Shown here piece by piece: positions 37,645 through 44,559 of a stretch of 44,559 bases of DNA. A program made the position numbers and the translations under genes. The DNA comes from a virus. Each line of letters begins with the position of its first letter. Positions within the stretch are counted from its first letter, which is position 1. Under the pieces are notes generated by a model, which saw only the letters and a program-made list of their open reading frames with translations, was not told the DNA's origin and ran no database searches. The stretch spans positions 1-44,559 of the IMG/VR virus record IMGVR_UViG_3300033145_000897. The stretch is one strand, 5' to 3'.

Positions 37645-38010
37645 ATGATGAAGGATAGAATAGACAAGCTAATAGATTATGTGGTGAGCCTTTTGCTTGG
37701 CGTTACAATCGGCGTGGTGATTATGGGATTTTGGGTATGCCCGACAGACAATCCTTCTGTTGATTATTATGCCACGTTTGAAAACGGCGACACAGTAAAG
37801 GTGGACAGCATAACCGCAGTGCCAATTTTGTCTGTGGAGCAGATAGGCAGAATGTGGCCGGAGTATTATGCCGAAACAACGGTTAATTTTGAAGGCAAAG
37901 AAATAACCTTGCGGTCAAAACCGTTCCTGTTTTGTGATAATCCCGAACTCGAAGGCAGCTATGCGGGCCGGAATGTTTATTGGTTGAAAGGGGGAAGAAA
38001 GAAAAAATAA
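37645..38010 (+). CDS. Membrane-anchored small protein
   Basis: 121 residues, ribosome site AAAGGAG. One membrane segment at residues 10-30 (DYVVSLLLGVTIGVVIMGFW), then a hydrophilic domain that would face the periplasm or the cytoplasm, with NPELEGSYAGRNVYW near the end. It closes the accessory operon before the structured RNA at 38047. Role unknown; spanin-like and immunity-type roles cannot be separated. Confidence 0.65.
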   Translation: MMKDRIDKLIDYVVSLLLGVTIGVVIMGFWVCPTDNPSVDYYATFENGDTVKVDSITAVPILSVEQIGRMWPEYYAETTVNFEGKEITLRSKPFLFCDNPELEGSYAGRNVYWLKGGRKKK

Positions 38011-38022
38011 ATAATTTTGTGC

Positions 38023-38050
38023 TTGACATTTAAGTGTAAAGTGATAGGTT
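38023..38050 (+). promoter_or_regulatory. Rightward promoter candidate at the structured RNA
   Basis: TTGACA (38023-38028), 16 bases, TAGGTT (38045-38050). The -10 overlaps the first stem of the RNA; a start at about 38056 would leave that stem out of a transcript from this promoter, so the RNA may instead be read from an upstream start. Confidence 0.5.
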
Positions 38051-38168
38051 ACGGACGTGCATTCGCTAAAACCAAACAATTTGTTGAAAAAAAACGGCCT
38101 TGAGACCTACATAGCGGGTGCACACTCAAGGTTGTTTTTTTTGGTTCAGTGGGGTGGCGTCCGTAACC
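38047..38168 (+). ncRNA. Pseudoknotted structured RNA
   Basis: GGTTACGGACG (38047-38057) pairs with CGTCCGTAACC (38158-38168), 11 bp. Inside, AAAAAAAACGGCCTTGAG (38087-38104) pairs with CTCAAGGTTGTTTTTTTT (38125-38142), 18 bp including two G-U pairs, with a 20-base apical loop. That loop's GCGGGTGCAC (38114-38123) is complementary to GTGCATTCGC (38057-38066), ten positions including two U-G pairs, which gives a pseudoknot. AACC/GGTT (38070-38073 with 38143-38146) adds another helix. The wobble pairs work only if the plus strand is the RNA. No plausible gene covers this part. Confidence 0.75.
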
Positions 38169-38172
38169 AAAA

Positions 38173-38381
38173 GCTGCCAAGGTCATTCCGGCCTGAAGTG
38201 TCGTACCATCCACTCGATAAGGGCTCGCAGCCTTTCCCTGCCTGCAAAAGGGCATTATTTGCGCCGTTTTTGGCTTTTTGCGTTTAGTGCCTTTTTGCTC
38301 GTAGGGATAGTGTGGATTGAAGGTAGCCCACGGAAATTGTGCATTACTAATGCAGGGAAGCGGTGAATAGAAAGGGAAAGA
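38173..38381 (+). other. Rest of the structured intergenic region
   Basis: After the pseudoknotted RNA, GCTGC/GCAGC (38173-38177 with 38227-38231) encloses AGGTC/GGCCT (38180-38194, one wobble) and AGTG/CACT (38197-38214), a possible three-way junction. GCATT/AATGC (38341-38353) is a small hairpin. T-rich runs near 38266-38295 could end transcription. Two open frames here (38118-38366 plus and 38049-38420 minus) look random. It may belong to the same RNA. Confidence 0.45.
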
Positions 38382-38591
38382 GTGGAAACAATCAACGAAT
38401 ATCAAGCAAGAAAGCGACAAGAGATAGAGAAAGTAGCACAGAGGCGCACAGGGACGGGGATAGCTTGCCCCAATTGCAGTCCGTCTGTTGAAATGTTCAA
38501 CCCTACACCCCGTATAATTCTAACCTCTTATCCACCCCAAATATGGGCGAAGTGTCCTCAGTGCCAGCATCTTACCACTGTATTGGCCTAA
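38382..38591 (+). CDS. Zinc-ribbon small protein, GTG start
   Basis: 69 residues from GTG 38382, preceded by AAAGGGAAAGA. INEYQARKRQEIEKVAQRRT is a helix, then GTGIACPNC and WAKCPQCQHLTTV form a zinc ribbon. The middle LTSYPPQI is typical of a common small phage protein of this type. Unknown function. Confidence 0.72.
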   Translation: METINEYQARKRQEIEKVAQRRTGTGIACPNCSPSVEMFNPTPRIILTSYPPQIWAKCPQCQHLTTVLA

Positions 38592-38593
38592 AA

Positions 38594-39079
38594 ATGAAAG
38601 AACAACAGATATTTGACCTCTGGAATAGCTTCAAGGGCCACAAGAACCCCCTGGGAAAGCCTCGCAAGAGCTGGTGGTTCTGTGATTGCATGGACGCAGA
38701 CATGAAAAAGACCATACGCGGGGCGTGTAGGGACTTTGGTGGGCAAGAGAGAGTGCTACAGGCGATTGTAAACTTTCACCTGATCTGGTATGATAAGGCG
38801 TATGTATGGAGCAGGACATGGCCGTTGGAGACTTTCTTAACGATATCGAAGCCGTACAACCGGAAAGTGCGCCAGATACGCCGGTTCTTGCCAGGCAATT
38901 TTATAGCAGAGGATTATCTAACGAACGCCGAGAAGACGCGCAGAGCAAACAAGGAGAAGGTTCAGGCCGCAACCGTCGTAGAACAGCGGAATATAAAAAT
39001 GATGAAGGAAGTGCCGGAGGCGCCTAAGCACGATTGGCGCAAAATGAGAGACGATATAGCAAAAATAAGGGATAATTAA
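38594..39079 (+). CDS. Putative replication-initiation-like protein
   Basis: 161 residues from ATG 38594, two bases after the previous stop. KEQQIFDLWNSFKGHKNPLG at the start and the pattern VLQAIVNFHLIWYDKAYVWS RTW..FL (residues about 60-85) resemble parts of phage replisome organisers of the O/DnaD-like group, where an N(Y)A..Y....W.L..FL motif is usual. The C-terminus is basic and helical (EKTRRANKEKVQAATVVEQR). As no other replication protein is present, this is the best candidate to recruit host replication, but the similarity is short. Confidence 0.5.
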   Translation: MKEQQIFDLWNSFKGHKNPLGKPRKSWWFCDCMDADMKKTIRGACRDFGGQERVLQAIVNFHLIWYDKAYVWSRTWPLETFLTISKPYNRKVRQIRRFLPGNFIAEDYLTNAEKTRRANKEKVQAATVVEQRNIKMMKEVPEAPKHDWRKMRDDIAKIRDN

Positions 39080-39092
39080 GGAGCTAAAGACA

Positions 39093-39296
39093 ATGCCGTG
39101 CCATAATTGCGATTGGAGTATGGAGCCTCATCACGATTCGAATAATTTTGTTTGCATGTGCAACGAGCTTTTTGAAGGTGCGCCGAATGAACATTATTTA
39201 CATGTTCTTCACGGCGACCACAGTTGTATACAAGACAGCGGGAGAGCTATGGAGAGGTCGGCGGTAGAAGAAATTTGTGAAAGGGAGCAAACGTAA
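39093..39296 (+). CDS. Cysteine/histidine-rich small protein
   Basis: 67 residues, ribosome site AAGGAG. Contains CHNCDWSMEPHHD and VCMCNELF, with several further His: likely metal binding. It overlaps the next gene by one base. Unknown. Confidence 0.62.
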   Translation: MPCHNCDWSMEPHHDSNNFVCMCNELFEGAPNEHYLHVLHGDHSCIQDSGRAMERSAVEEICEREQT

Positions 39297-39550
39297 TGGA
39301 AACATGCGAAAGTTGTAGATTTTATTTTCCTGTGGACAAAAGCGGAAATCAAGGTGAGTGTCGATTTGAACCGCCGAAAGTCTTTGTTTTGCCGAAAGCC
39401 TCGTCTTTTGCCGGTGTGCCACCCGAGATTATATTGCAATCTCTTTTCCCTCCGGTTAAATCGGGTGCGTGGTGTGGGCGATACGAGAAAACCGATGAAG
39501 CACACGAGAACGCAAAGAAATTTGGCCCACCCAATGCCTCGCAACATTAA
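39296..39550 (+). CDS. Four-cysteine zinc-binding small protein
   Basis: 84 residues, ribosome site AAAGGGAG. ETCESCRFYFPVDKSGNQGE then CRFEPP and GAWCGRYE carry the CxxCRF(Y)...G.CR..PP...WCG.(Y) motif, the same as in the minus-strand protein at 21827 but with a longer loop. The two are probably members of one family. Function unknown. Confidence 0.72.
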   Translation: METCESCRFYFPVDKSGNQGECRFEPPKVFVLPKASSFAGVPPEIILQSLFPPVKSGAWCGRYEKTDEAHENAKKFGPPNASQH

Positions 39551-39572
39551 AACTTGCAGAAGGAAAATGAAC

Positions 39573-39782
39573 ATGGAAAAGAAGGACGCGCCCACCCTGA
39601 CTTTTGAGCAGATTAAAGAGATAGCAATAAAACTAATTCAGGAAACACTATGCTTGCGGCAATATCGTTCGCCAGACTATTGCAAGGGGGTGCGTGAGTT
39701 ATACCACCGCTGCGAAGAAGCCCTAAATGAAGAAAAAAAAACATTGTCCGATTCTCCTATAACCATGTTAAACTGTGATTAA
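39573..39782 (+). CDS. Small protein, unknown
   Basis: 69 residues from ATG 39573 (AGAAGGA eight bases upstream; ATG 39567 is also possible). LTFEQIKEIAIKLIQETLCL and YCKGVRELYHRCEEALNEEK are helical. The long frame beginning at 39354 would overlap the upstream gene and is not used. Unknown function. Confidence 0.62.
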   Translation: MEKKDAPTLTFEQIKEIAIKLIQETLCLRQYRSPDYCKGVRELYHRCEEALNEEKKTLSDSPITMLNCD

Positions 39783-39811
39783 ACCTAAAAACAGAAAGGA
39801 GCACAGTAATT

Positions 39812-39988
39812 ATGGCAAAGACGAAATTCAAACGCAGGCGAATAGCAGAAGTTTTTCTCGGTGGCAGGTTGTATAAAAAAAGAAAAGGGTTAAGGACTGC
39901 TCGTACAAAACAAATAGAGGACAGACTAAGGGCGGCTGGATTGACTGAGGATGAAATCAAAAAGTTGCGAGGCAAAAAGAAAAAATGA
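39812..39988 (+). CDS. 58-residue highly basic protein
   Basis: ATG 39812 with AAAGGAG upstream. KTKFKRRRIAEVFLGGRLYK, then RTARTKQIEDRLRAAGLTED and a Lys tail. The helix-rich basic sequence suggests binding to nucleic acid. It is shorter than usual gene-calling limits. It begins the unit leading into the terminase. Confidence 0.6.
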   Translation: MAKTKFKRRRIAEVFLGGRLYKKRKGLRTARTKQIEDRLRAAGLTEDEIKKLRGKKKK

Positions 39989-40003
39989 ATGAAGGGAAAT
40001 GAT

Positions 40004-40240
40004 ATGGAAATGCTCTATAATCAAGCCCACACACAGACAGACATATATTGTTACGAAATAAATAGTGGCGGGGAGCTCTTTGTGTATGAATCAGGAAAAG
40101 TGGTGATTGTATTTGAAAACAAGAAATTTGTGTCGGCATCTTATCCGATGAGTGGGACTTACACCCGAAATGGTTGGCGAATTTTGGTGGCGATAAACGA
40201 GAAAATCGAAATAATTGAGCAAGCACTGAAAGACAAATGA
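40004..40240 (+). CDS. Small beta-rich protein before the terminase
   Basis: 78 residues from ATG 40004, seven bases after AAGGG. The chain CYEINSGGELFVYESGKVVI, VSASYPMSGTYTRNGWRILV suggests a small beta sheet. Its stop overlaps the terminase start (ATGA at 40237-40240), so synthesis is coupled. Unknown function. Confidence 0.64.
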   Translation: MEMLYNQAHTQTDIYCYEINSGGELFVYESGKVVIVFENKKFVSASYPMSGTYTRNGWRILVAINEKIEIIEQALKDK

Positions 40241-41982
40241 TGCCAACAGCCGAAAAAATTCTAATAACATCTGAAGAAGCGGAATACTTCAAGTCCAAAA
40301 CATCGGACGAACAAGCCAAATTGTTAGCGGAAGGCAACGCTTGCTTTTGGGCTGCGTATCACAAACTAAAACTTCAATCCGGCCCCTTTTCGCTTAAAGG
40401 CCGCGAGTATCTTGCGGAGTGGATTCACGGGCCTGCCGACAAAAAAAGGAGAGCAAGAAAACGGTGTGCAATGAAAGCGCCGCAGGATGGGTTTAGTATC
40501 GGTGAAGCTATTGATAACCTTCATGGGATGATAACGGGCAGGTATCCTCAAGGCGTCCTTCATCTTTTGCCTACGAAGGCCACGGTGGAAGAATTCGGCA
40601 AGTCTAAGTACGGCCCGCTGATTCTTAAAAACAAAGCGGCTATCGGCAGATATATTAAAACTGGCACGAAGGGTTCCGACTCTGCCTCGCTTAAACAAAT
40701 CGGCGATTCTTTTCTGTACCTGAGAAGTGCAACGCTGAGCGCAGACGCGGCAGGCGATGGAAAGACATCTGCCCCGTTATCATCTATTTCCGTGGACAAA
40801 GTTGATTTTGATGAAATAGAATTGATGGCCGCAGAGGCAATCGCTCTGGCAATAGGGCGCATGGGGGCTTCGGAAGTTCACGAAGAAGTTTATATTGCAA
40901 ACCCGTTAGGTGAAGATTCAGGAATCGACTTGATATGGAAACAATCCGACATGCGGCATTGGCACAGAAAATGTTCGTGTGTCGGCGGGGACCTAAGCGC
41001 GTGGACGTGCGCAGAGTTGGAGTTCCCTGAGTGTGTTCGGGAGTACTCCGATGCAGACGAGCGCGAACGTGAAGGAAAACACAGGGGATATATCGCATGT
41101 AAAAAATGCGGCAAACCAGTTCCGATATGGGCCGGGCCAGGGACGGGCATGTGGATACCGGACAAACCATCTATCATAGATTTTGAAGGATACCAAAAAG
41201 GACATCTAACCAGCATTTTCCACGATCCTGTTACAATCCTTAAAGAGTTTGAGGATCCGCCTTATGGTAACTTGGGCGGTGTGTATCGTATGCGGCTCGG
41301 CATGCCTTTTTCTTCCGCAGAGGATAAACTTCGTGAGAATGTTGTTTTGGCGAATTGCGGAAATCATATCATGCCTACCAAGCACACCGGCCCGTGTGCG
41401 ATGGGAATGGACGTGGGGCTTGTTAAGCATATCATCATCGGCACGAGGCTTGACAAAGAGCGATACGATATAGTTCGAGTGGCGCAAATAAAATCGTTCG
41501 AAGATGCTTACGATATGTGTTTGAAATATGGAGTTAGATTCGGAGTGGTTGATATACGACCCTATGAGGATTCGGCAAGAGCGTTTCAAAAGAAGTGCAT
41601 GAAAAAAGGCATCACAATCTTTTTGTGCCAGTACAACGATAGCCCCGTGCAAGAGCAGGATTTCAATGACAACACTGGCGTTGTAAAAACTTATCGAACC
41701 GGAATCTTCGACCGTTCCCACAGAGTATTATCGAACGGCTGGATTATCCTTCCAAGGCAGAGTTCGGCTGTAAAAGAATTTGCTCAACAGTGTTGCAACT
41801 GCGAAAAATATCCTACGCAGGACAGGGCCGGAACTACCGTGATGCGATACAGGGTTTGTGGAAATATCAGGCAGGGAGACCACTATCGCAACACATTGCA
41901 CTACTTTTTGCTCGCGGCGGGCAGAACTCCGACAGTAAAGAAAAAAGGATTTACGAGACAAACAGTTTGTATAAATGAATGA
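40237..41982 (+). CDS. terL: Terminase large subunit, GpA-like
   Basis: 581 residues. N-terminal ATPase part: RARKRCAMKAPQDGFSIGEA corresponds to the adenine/Walker A region, though without the usual GK(S/T); ISVDKVDFDEIELM is the Walker B region. A zinc-knuckle-like insert has KCSCVGGDLSAW and ACKKCGKPV. The C-terminal nuclease part begins AMGMDVGLVKHIIIG with its first acidic residue and has FGVVDIRPYEDSARAF and GDHYRNTLHYFLLA. Order and spacing fit the GpA-like (lambda-type) large terminases of BPP-1-like phages. It pumps DNA into the procapsid and cuts it. It starts coupled to the upstream small gene. Confidence 0.88.
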   Translation: MMPTAEKILITSEEAEYFKSKTSDEQAKLLAEGNACFWAAYHKLKLQSGPFSLKGREYLAEWIHGPADKKRRARKRCAMKAPQDGFSIGEAIDNLHGMITGRYPQGVLHLLPTKATVEEFGKSKYGPLILKNKAAIGRYIKTGTKGSDSASLKQIGDSFLYLRSATLSADAAGDGKTSAPLSSISVDKVDFDEIELMAAEAIALAIGRMGASEVHEEVYIANPLGEDSGIDLIWKQSDMRHWHRKCSCVGGDLSAWTCAELEFPECVREYSDADEREREGKHRGYIACKKCGKPVPIWAGPGTGMWIPDKPSIIDFEGYQKGHLTSIFHDPVTILKEFEDPPYGNLGGVYRMRLGMPFSSAEDKLRENVVLANCGNHIMPTKHTGPCAMGMDVGLVKHIIIGTRLDKERYDIVRVAQIKSFEDAYDMCLKYGVRFGVVDIRPYEDSARAFQKKCMKKGITIFLCQYNDSPVQEQDFNDNTGVVKTYRTGIFDRSHRVLSNGWIILPRQSSAVKEFAQQCCNCEKYPTQDRAGTTVMRYRVCGNIRQGDHYRNTLHYFLLAAGRTPTVKKKGFTRQTVCINE

Positions 41983-41994
41983 GAGGTGAATAAC

Positions 41995-42336
41995 ATGAAA
42001 GACAAAGTGGCAGTTAGAATCGAATGTTGTGATGGCGGAGAAAAACATGCGGCAGAGATAGAATATGAGGAGGAGGGGGATTATGATAGAAGGGATTGTT
42101 TGGCAATGGCAATTTATGAAGCCATAGATAGTTGCTTTCGTTATCATAGCGACCAACTTGATATTATTATAAAAACAATAGACTGTTTTGCGCAATGGAC
42201 AACATCAGATGTTACGCACAATAAAATATTAGACGAAGCAATCGACTTTTTACATAAAGCGGCTATTAAAATAGAAAATGCCCCGAAAGAATCCGTTGCA
42301 GAAATAGCCAAGCAAACCCTGAAAGACAAACAGTAA
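41995..42336 (+). CDS. Acidic small protein between terminase and portal
   Basis: 113 residues from ATG 41995 (GAGGTG eight bases upstream; a GTG at 41986 would overlap that site). Acidic and helical: HAAEIEYEEEGDYDRRDCLA, FLHKAAIKIENAPKESVAEI. It overlaps the next gene by one base. No family recognised. Confidence 0.64.
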   Translation: MKDKVAVRIECCDGGEKHAAEIEYEEEGDYDRRDCLAMAIYEAIDSCFRYHSDQLDIIIKTIDCFAQWTTSDVTHNKILDEAIDFLHKAAIKIENAPKESVAEIAKQTLKDKQ

Positions 42337-42542
42337 TGGCTTCCGAAAAAAAACAAATGCGAAAAAACGAAGAAAAAATCAAACAAGCGATTGTCTCCGG
42401 CCATCAGTGCGGGATATGCGATAGTAGCGGTAATTCTGTATTAAACGAGCACGGACAGCCTGTTGCGAAGCGGAAACCACGCTCATCGGCATCAAAAACG
42501 TATGTCCTTGATAAAATAACAGGGGAATTGGTGGAAAAATAG
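42336..42542 (+). CDS. Small basic protein before the portal
   Basis: 68 residues; basic helical start (SEKKQMRKNEEKIKQAIVSG), then HQCGICDSSGNSVL and HGQPVAKRKPRSSASKTYVL. The Cys pair might bind metal. It ends just before the portal promoter. Unknown function. Confidence 0.6.
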   Translation: MASEKKQMRKNEEKIKQAIVSGHQCGICDSSGNSVLNEHGQPVAKRKPRSSASKTYVLDKITGELVEK

Positions 42543-42544
42543 TC

Positions 42545-42574
42545 TTGACAAACCAAATAATACCTGCATAGGAT
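42545..42574 (+). promoter_or_regulatory. Promoter of the portal and late genes
   Basis: TTGACA (42545-42550), 18 bases, TAGGAT (42569-42574). The AGGA of the -10 region is also the portal's ribosome site (8 bases before ATG 42582), so transcription from here would start nearly at the ATG. It may serve an upstream-started message for the ribosome site or be a true promoter. Confidence 0.55.
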
Positions 42575-42581
42575 ATAAACC

Positions 42582-44228
42582 ATGCCTGACGCAAAAGCAA
42601 AAGAGTATATCGCCGAATACGGGAGACTGAAAGGACTGCAATCAAATTCCCGTGATTTATGGCAGCGCACAGGCGACAAGATGTGGCCTTATGTTCAGAT
42701 AGACAGCGAATACACAATCGGCACTGACAGGACAACAGAAATTCAGGACACTACGCCGATGCTCGATATGCTCGATATGGTATCAGGTTTCCTACAAGTT
42801 CTCATTCCTTCCGGCCAAACATTCTTTGAAATTAAAGTTTCACAGAGTGATTCACAAAACGACATAGTTCAGCGATACTTATCTTACCTGACCGAAGCCT
42901 CGCATGTGAGTATTTTTGAATCCAATTTTATGATAAAGATGGCCAAGGTATTGATTTCGATGATAACCTTTGGCCCCGGTTGTATCTTCACGGAATGGAA
43001 AAAAAAGAAAGGTGGGCTGAACTACAAAGTTTCAAACATCGGCTCCTATGTAATTATCGAGGACGATTCGGAAAATGTTATCGGTTCAATCCACAAATTC
43101 AAACTGACCGCTGCACAGGCTTACGACTTGTATGGTGAAGATGCAGGGCCGAAAGTTGTCAAGGCGGCATCAGAACCTAAAACGGCGCAGGATGAATTTC
43201 AGTTCCTGTACCGCGTGATGCCCCGCGATAGTATCAATTCACGTCTGTCCCGGCAGTATAATCAGAACATGAAATATGCCGCCTGCATTATACAAATCAA
43301 AGATGAACACACGGTTGAAGAAGGTGGGTTCCCCGAAAATCCCTATGCCATCGGTCGATGGATGAGGCCGGAATACGAAAAGGACGGTCGCGGTATCGGA
43401 ACTGAAATGTTGCCGCAAATCAATGTCCTGTTCGAGATGACAAAGAATTTTAAGGAGTGTGGAAACAAGCACACAAATCCTCCGCGACAAGCTCTAATTG
43501 AAGGAGTTGAAGGGAAAGTCAGGACGGCGGCAGGCGCATTGAATTGGGTTGCTGCGATGGACAATATAAAGGAGATGTCTTCTGGAATGAACGGCAACTT
43601 CCCGATAAGCGAGGCGTCGCTTGACCGTCAAACGGCCATTATTGACAGGGCCTTTTTCAAACAGGCATTCGACCCGCTTGCCGATTTGAAAGGCGATAGG
43701 CGAACAACGCTTGAGATACAGGAGCGTATTCGCGGTACCTTAAAAAAATTAGGCCCGCCTGTCGGCAGAATATGGCTCGAATTGCTGACAAAGACGCTTA
43801 AAAAGTCTGTGTTGGAATTGATTCGCAATCGTGCTGTAGAGTCGCCGCCGCCTGAACTTTCAGGGGTCGGGTTCGGTATGGAATATGTCGGGCCTCTGGC
43901 TCTTGCCCTGAAAAGCGAACAGGCCAGAGGATTTCAGGAATGGATTAACTTTGTTGGTACAGCCAATGTCGCATTTCCTGAACAGAATGTCGCCGACAAT
44001 ATCGACTTCGATGATGCTATCCCGCGTATGGGCCGAACCTTTGGCGTTCATATCGAGGATATGGCGTCCGATGAAGAAAGAACTGCGAAACGCGAGAAAA
44101 GGGCGCAAGATTTGCAGAAACAAGAAGCGATGATGGCGGCGCAAGTTGCATCGAAAGCATACAAAGATGCTTCCGGCAAAGCTGAGGAAGGTAGCCCGGC
44201 GGAGGCGGTAATGGCGGAGGTAGGATAA
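42582..44228 (+). CDS. Portal (head-tail connector) protein
   Basis: 548 residues. YGRLKGLQSNSRDLWQRTGD at the start, QDTTPMLDMLDMVSGFLQVL, FNVE-like VLISMITFGPGCIFTEWKKK, then NPYAIGRWMRPEYEKDGRGI, and the C-terminal LGPPVGRIWLELLTKTL all match the podovirus head-tail connector family (T7 gp8 / BPP-1 type). It should form the twelve-subunit ring at the packaging vertex. The last 70 residues are Ala/Glu/Lys rich. It has its own promoter candidate and its stop overlaps the next start (TAATG). Confidence 0.9.
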   Translation: MPDAKAKEYIAEYGRLKGLQSNSRDLWQRTGDKMWPYVQIDSEYTIGTDRTTEIQDTTPMLDMLDMVSGFLQVLIPSGQTFFEIKVSQSDSQNDIVQRYLSYLTEASHVSIFESNFMIKMAKVLISMITFGPGCIFTEWKKKKGGLNYKVSNIGSYVIIEDDSENVIGSIHKFKLTAAQAYDLYGEDAGPKVVKAASEPKTAQDEFQFLYRVMPRDSINSRLSRQYNQNMKYAACIIQIKDEHTVEEGGFPENPYAIGRWMRPEYEKDGRGIGTEMLPQINVLFEMTKNFKECGNKHTNPPRQALIEGVEGKVRTAAGALNWVAAMDNIKEMSSGMNGNFPISEASLDRQTAIIDRAFFKQAFDPLADLKGDRRTTLEIQERIRGTLKKLGPPVGRIWLELLTKTLKKSVLELIRNRAVESPPPELSGVGFGMEYVGPLALALKSEQARGFQEWINFVGTANVAFPEQNVADNIDFDDAIPRMGRTFGVHIEDMASDEERTAKREKRAQDLQKQEAMMAAQVASKAYKDASGKAEEGSPAEAVMAEVG

Positions 44229-44344
44229 TGACTAAAATGAAATTCAAGTGGCGATTTCCGAATTATTGTTCTAAAAGCGGTAGGAAGTTGTTATTTTTTT
44301 CTGTCGTACTTGTAGGAAAGGGCATTTCCCATATAAGATTTTAG
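44228..44344 (+). CDS. 38-residue basic membrane-like peptide
   Basis: Starts at 44228, overlapping the portal stop. MTKMKFKWRFPNYCSKSGRK is very basic, followed by a hydrophobic LLFFSVVLVG. It lies between portal and the Bbp19-like gene. Unknown; may be a chance frame, but coupling favours translation. Confidence 0.45.
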   Translation: MTKMKFKWRFPNYCSKSGRKLLFFSVVLVGKGISHIRF

Positions 44345-44355
44345 GTGTCGATTAA

Positions 44356-44559
44356 ATGACCGAAGATGAAAGACAAGAACTGATTTCCGATTGCAAAACG
44401 GTATTCATAAAATCCGATGCGGGCGTGAATGTTTTGCAATACATATCAAAATTCTGCATGGAAAATGTCAAGACGTTCGAGCCGAACAGTGAAAGAGTGT
44501 CATGTTACAGTGAAGGCGTAAGAAGTGTGATTTTGGAGATTCGAAGATTGTTGGCGGAC
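44356..44559 (+). CDS. Bbp19-like head-region protein (5' part; continues at position 1)
   Basis: Begins at ATG 44356 and is open to the window end; the same reading frame continues at position 115 through 165 once the terminal repeat is joined. The total protein is 84 residues starting MTEDERQELISDCKTVFIKS. See the entry at 1-165 for role and reasons. Confidence 0.75.
   Translation, partial: MTEDERQELISDCKTVFIKSDAGVNVLQYISKFCMENVKTFEPNSERVSCYSEGVRSVILEIRRLLAD
44446..44559. repeat. Terminal direct repeat, right copy
   Basis: Identical to positions 1-114; see the left copy. It shows that the assembly closes on itself. Confidence 0.97.

Noticed and set aside
38049-38420. Open frames on both strands (76, 82 and 123 codons) in the structured region
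   Set aside because: No ribosome sites, random composition, and strong RNA base pairing accounts for the sequence.
1-44559. Diversity-generating retroelement, as in BPP-1
   Set aside because: The structural genes resemble BPP-1, but no reverse transcriptase or template-variable repeat pair was found.
1-44559. Lysogeny genes (integrase, repressor, excisionase)
   Set aside because: No recombinase-like protein is visible. The ribbon-helix-helix protein at 34602 is too weak evidence for a repressor.

Overview
The window is one complete phage genome. Its first 114 bases (1-114) recur exactly as its last 114 bases (44446-44559), so the sequence is either a circle cut inside a gene or a linear genome with a short direct repeat, about 44,445 bases unique. 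The virion genes are those of a short-tailed (podovirus-like) phage with the T7 / Bordetella BPP-1 type structural order: GpA-like large terminase, one-piece head-tail connector portal, Bbp19-like protein, scaffold, capsid, gp11-like tail adaptor, gp12-like nozzle, gp13/14/15/16-like ejection proteins, fibre, holin-like protein. I see no integrase, reverse transcriptase, RNA polymerase, DNA polymerase, primase or replicative helicase, so it probably depends on host replication and transcription.

Layout. Plus strand, from about 29.3 kb through the window ends to 19.5 kb: a terminase small subunit among clustered GTCCGATAA repeats, a long run of small accessory genes (30.2-40.2 kb), then large terminase, portal, head, tail, ejection and fibre genes, closed by a terminator at 19.48-19.52 kb. 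Minus strand, 29.0 down to 19.5 kb: a leftward operon starting from a near-consensus promoter at 29.07-29.09 kb, with tiny membrane proteins, zinc-binding proteins, a Gly-X repeat protein, a tRNA-like gene, and a recombination set (RecE-like nuclease, GHKL-type ATPase, RecT, RusA), ending in a Gp37/Gp68-family protein. Several plus-strand promoters share TTGACA, 17 bases, and a -10 preceded by TGT.

Host. A 595-residue lipoprotein (35376-37163) ends in paired dockerin-like calcium loops of the type common in Planctomycetota (Phycisphaerae and relatives), and the tail nozzle carries a GLUG-repeat domain of the kind common in the same bacteria. An anaerobic planctomycete host is therefore my best inference, not a proven fact.

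Most unusual points: (1) the nozzle gene is broken in two by a GLUG-repeat domain that now forms the N-terminus of the second half; (2) an intergenic RNA at 38047-38168 folds into an 11-bp closing stem, an 18-bp hairpin and a 9-10-bp pseudoknot, with G-U pairs showing that the plus strand is the RNA; two or three other intergenic regions are also highly structured; (3) a tRNA-like gene has an anticodon arm that closes on itself and lacks U33; (4) inverted GTCCGATAA sites flank an AT-rich stretch and the terminase small-subunit gene; (5) a 43-unit Gly-Tyr/Ser/Asp repeat protein; (6) a GHKL-type ATPase with its motifs in permuted order inside the recombination operon.
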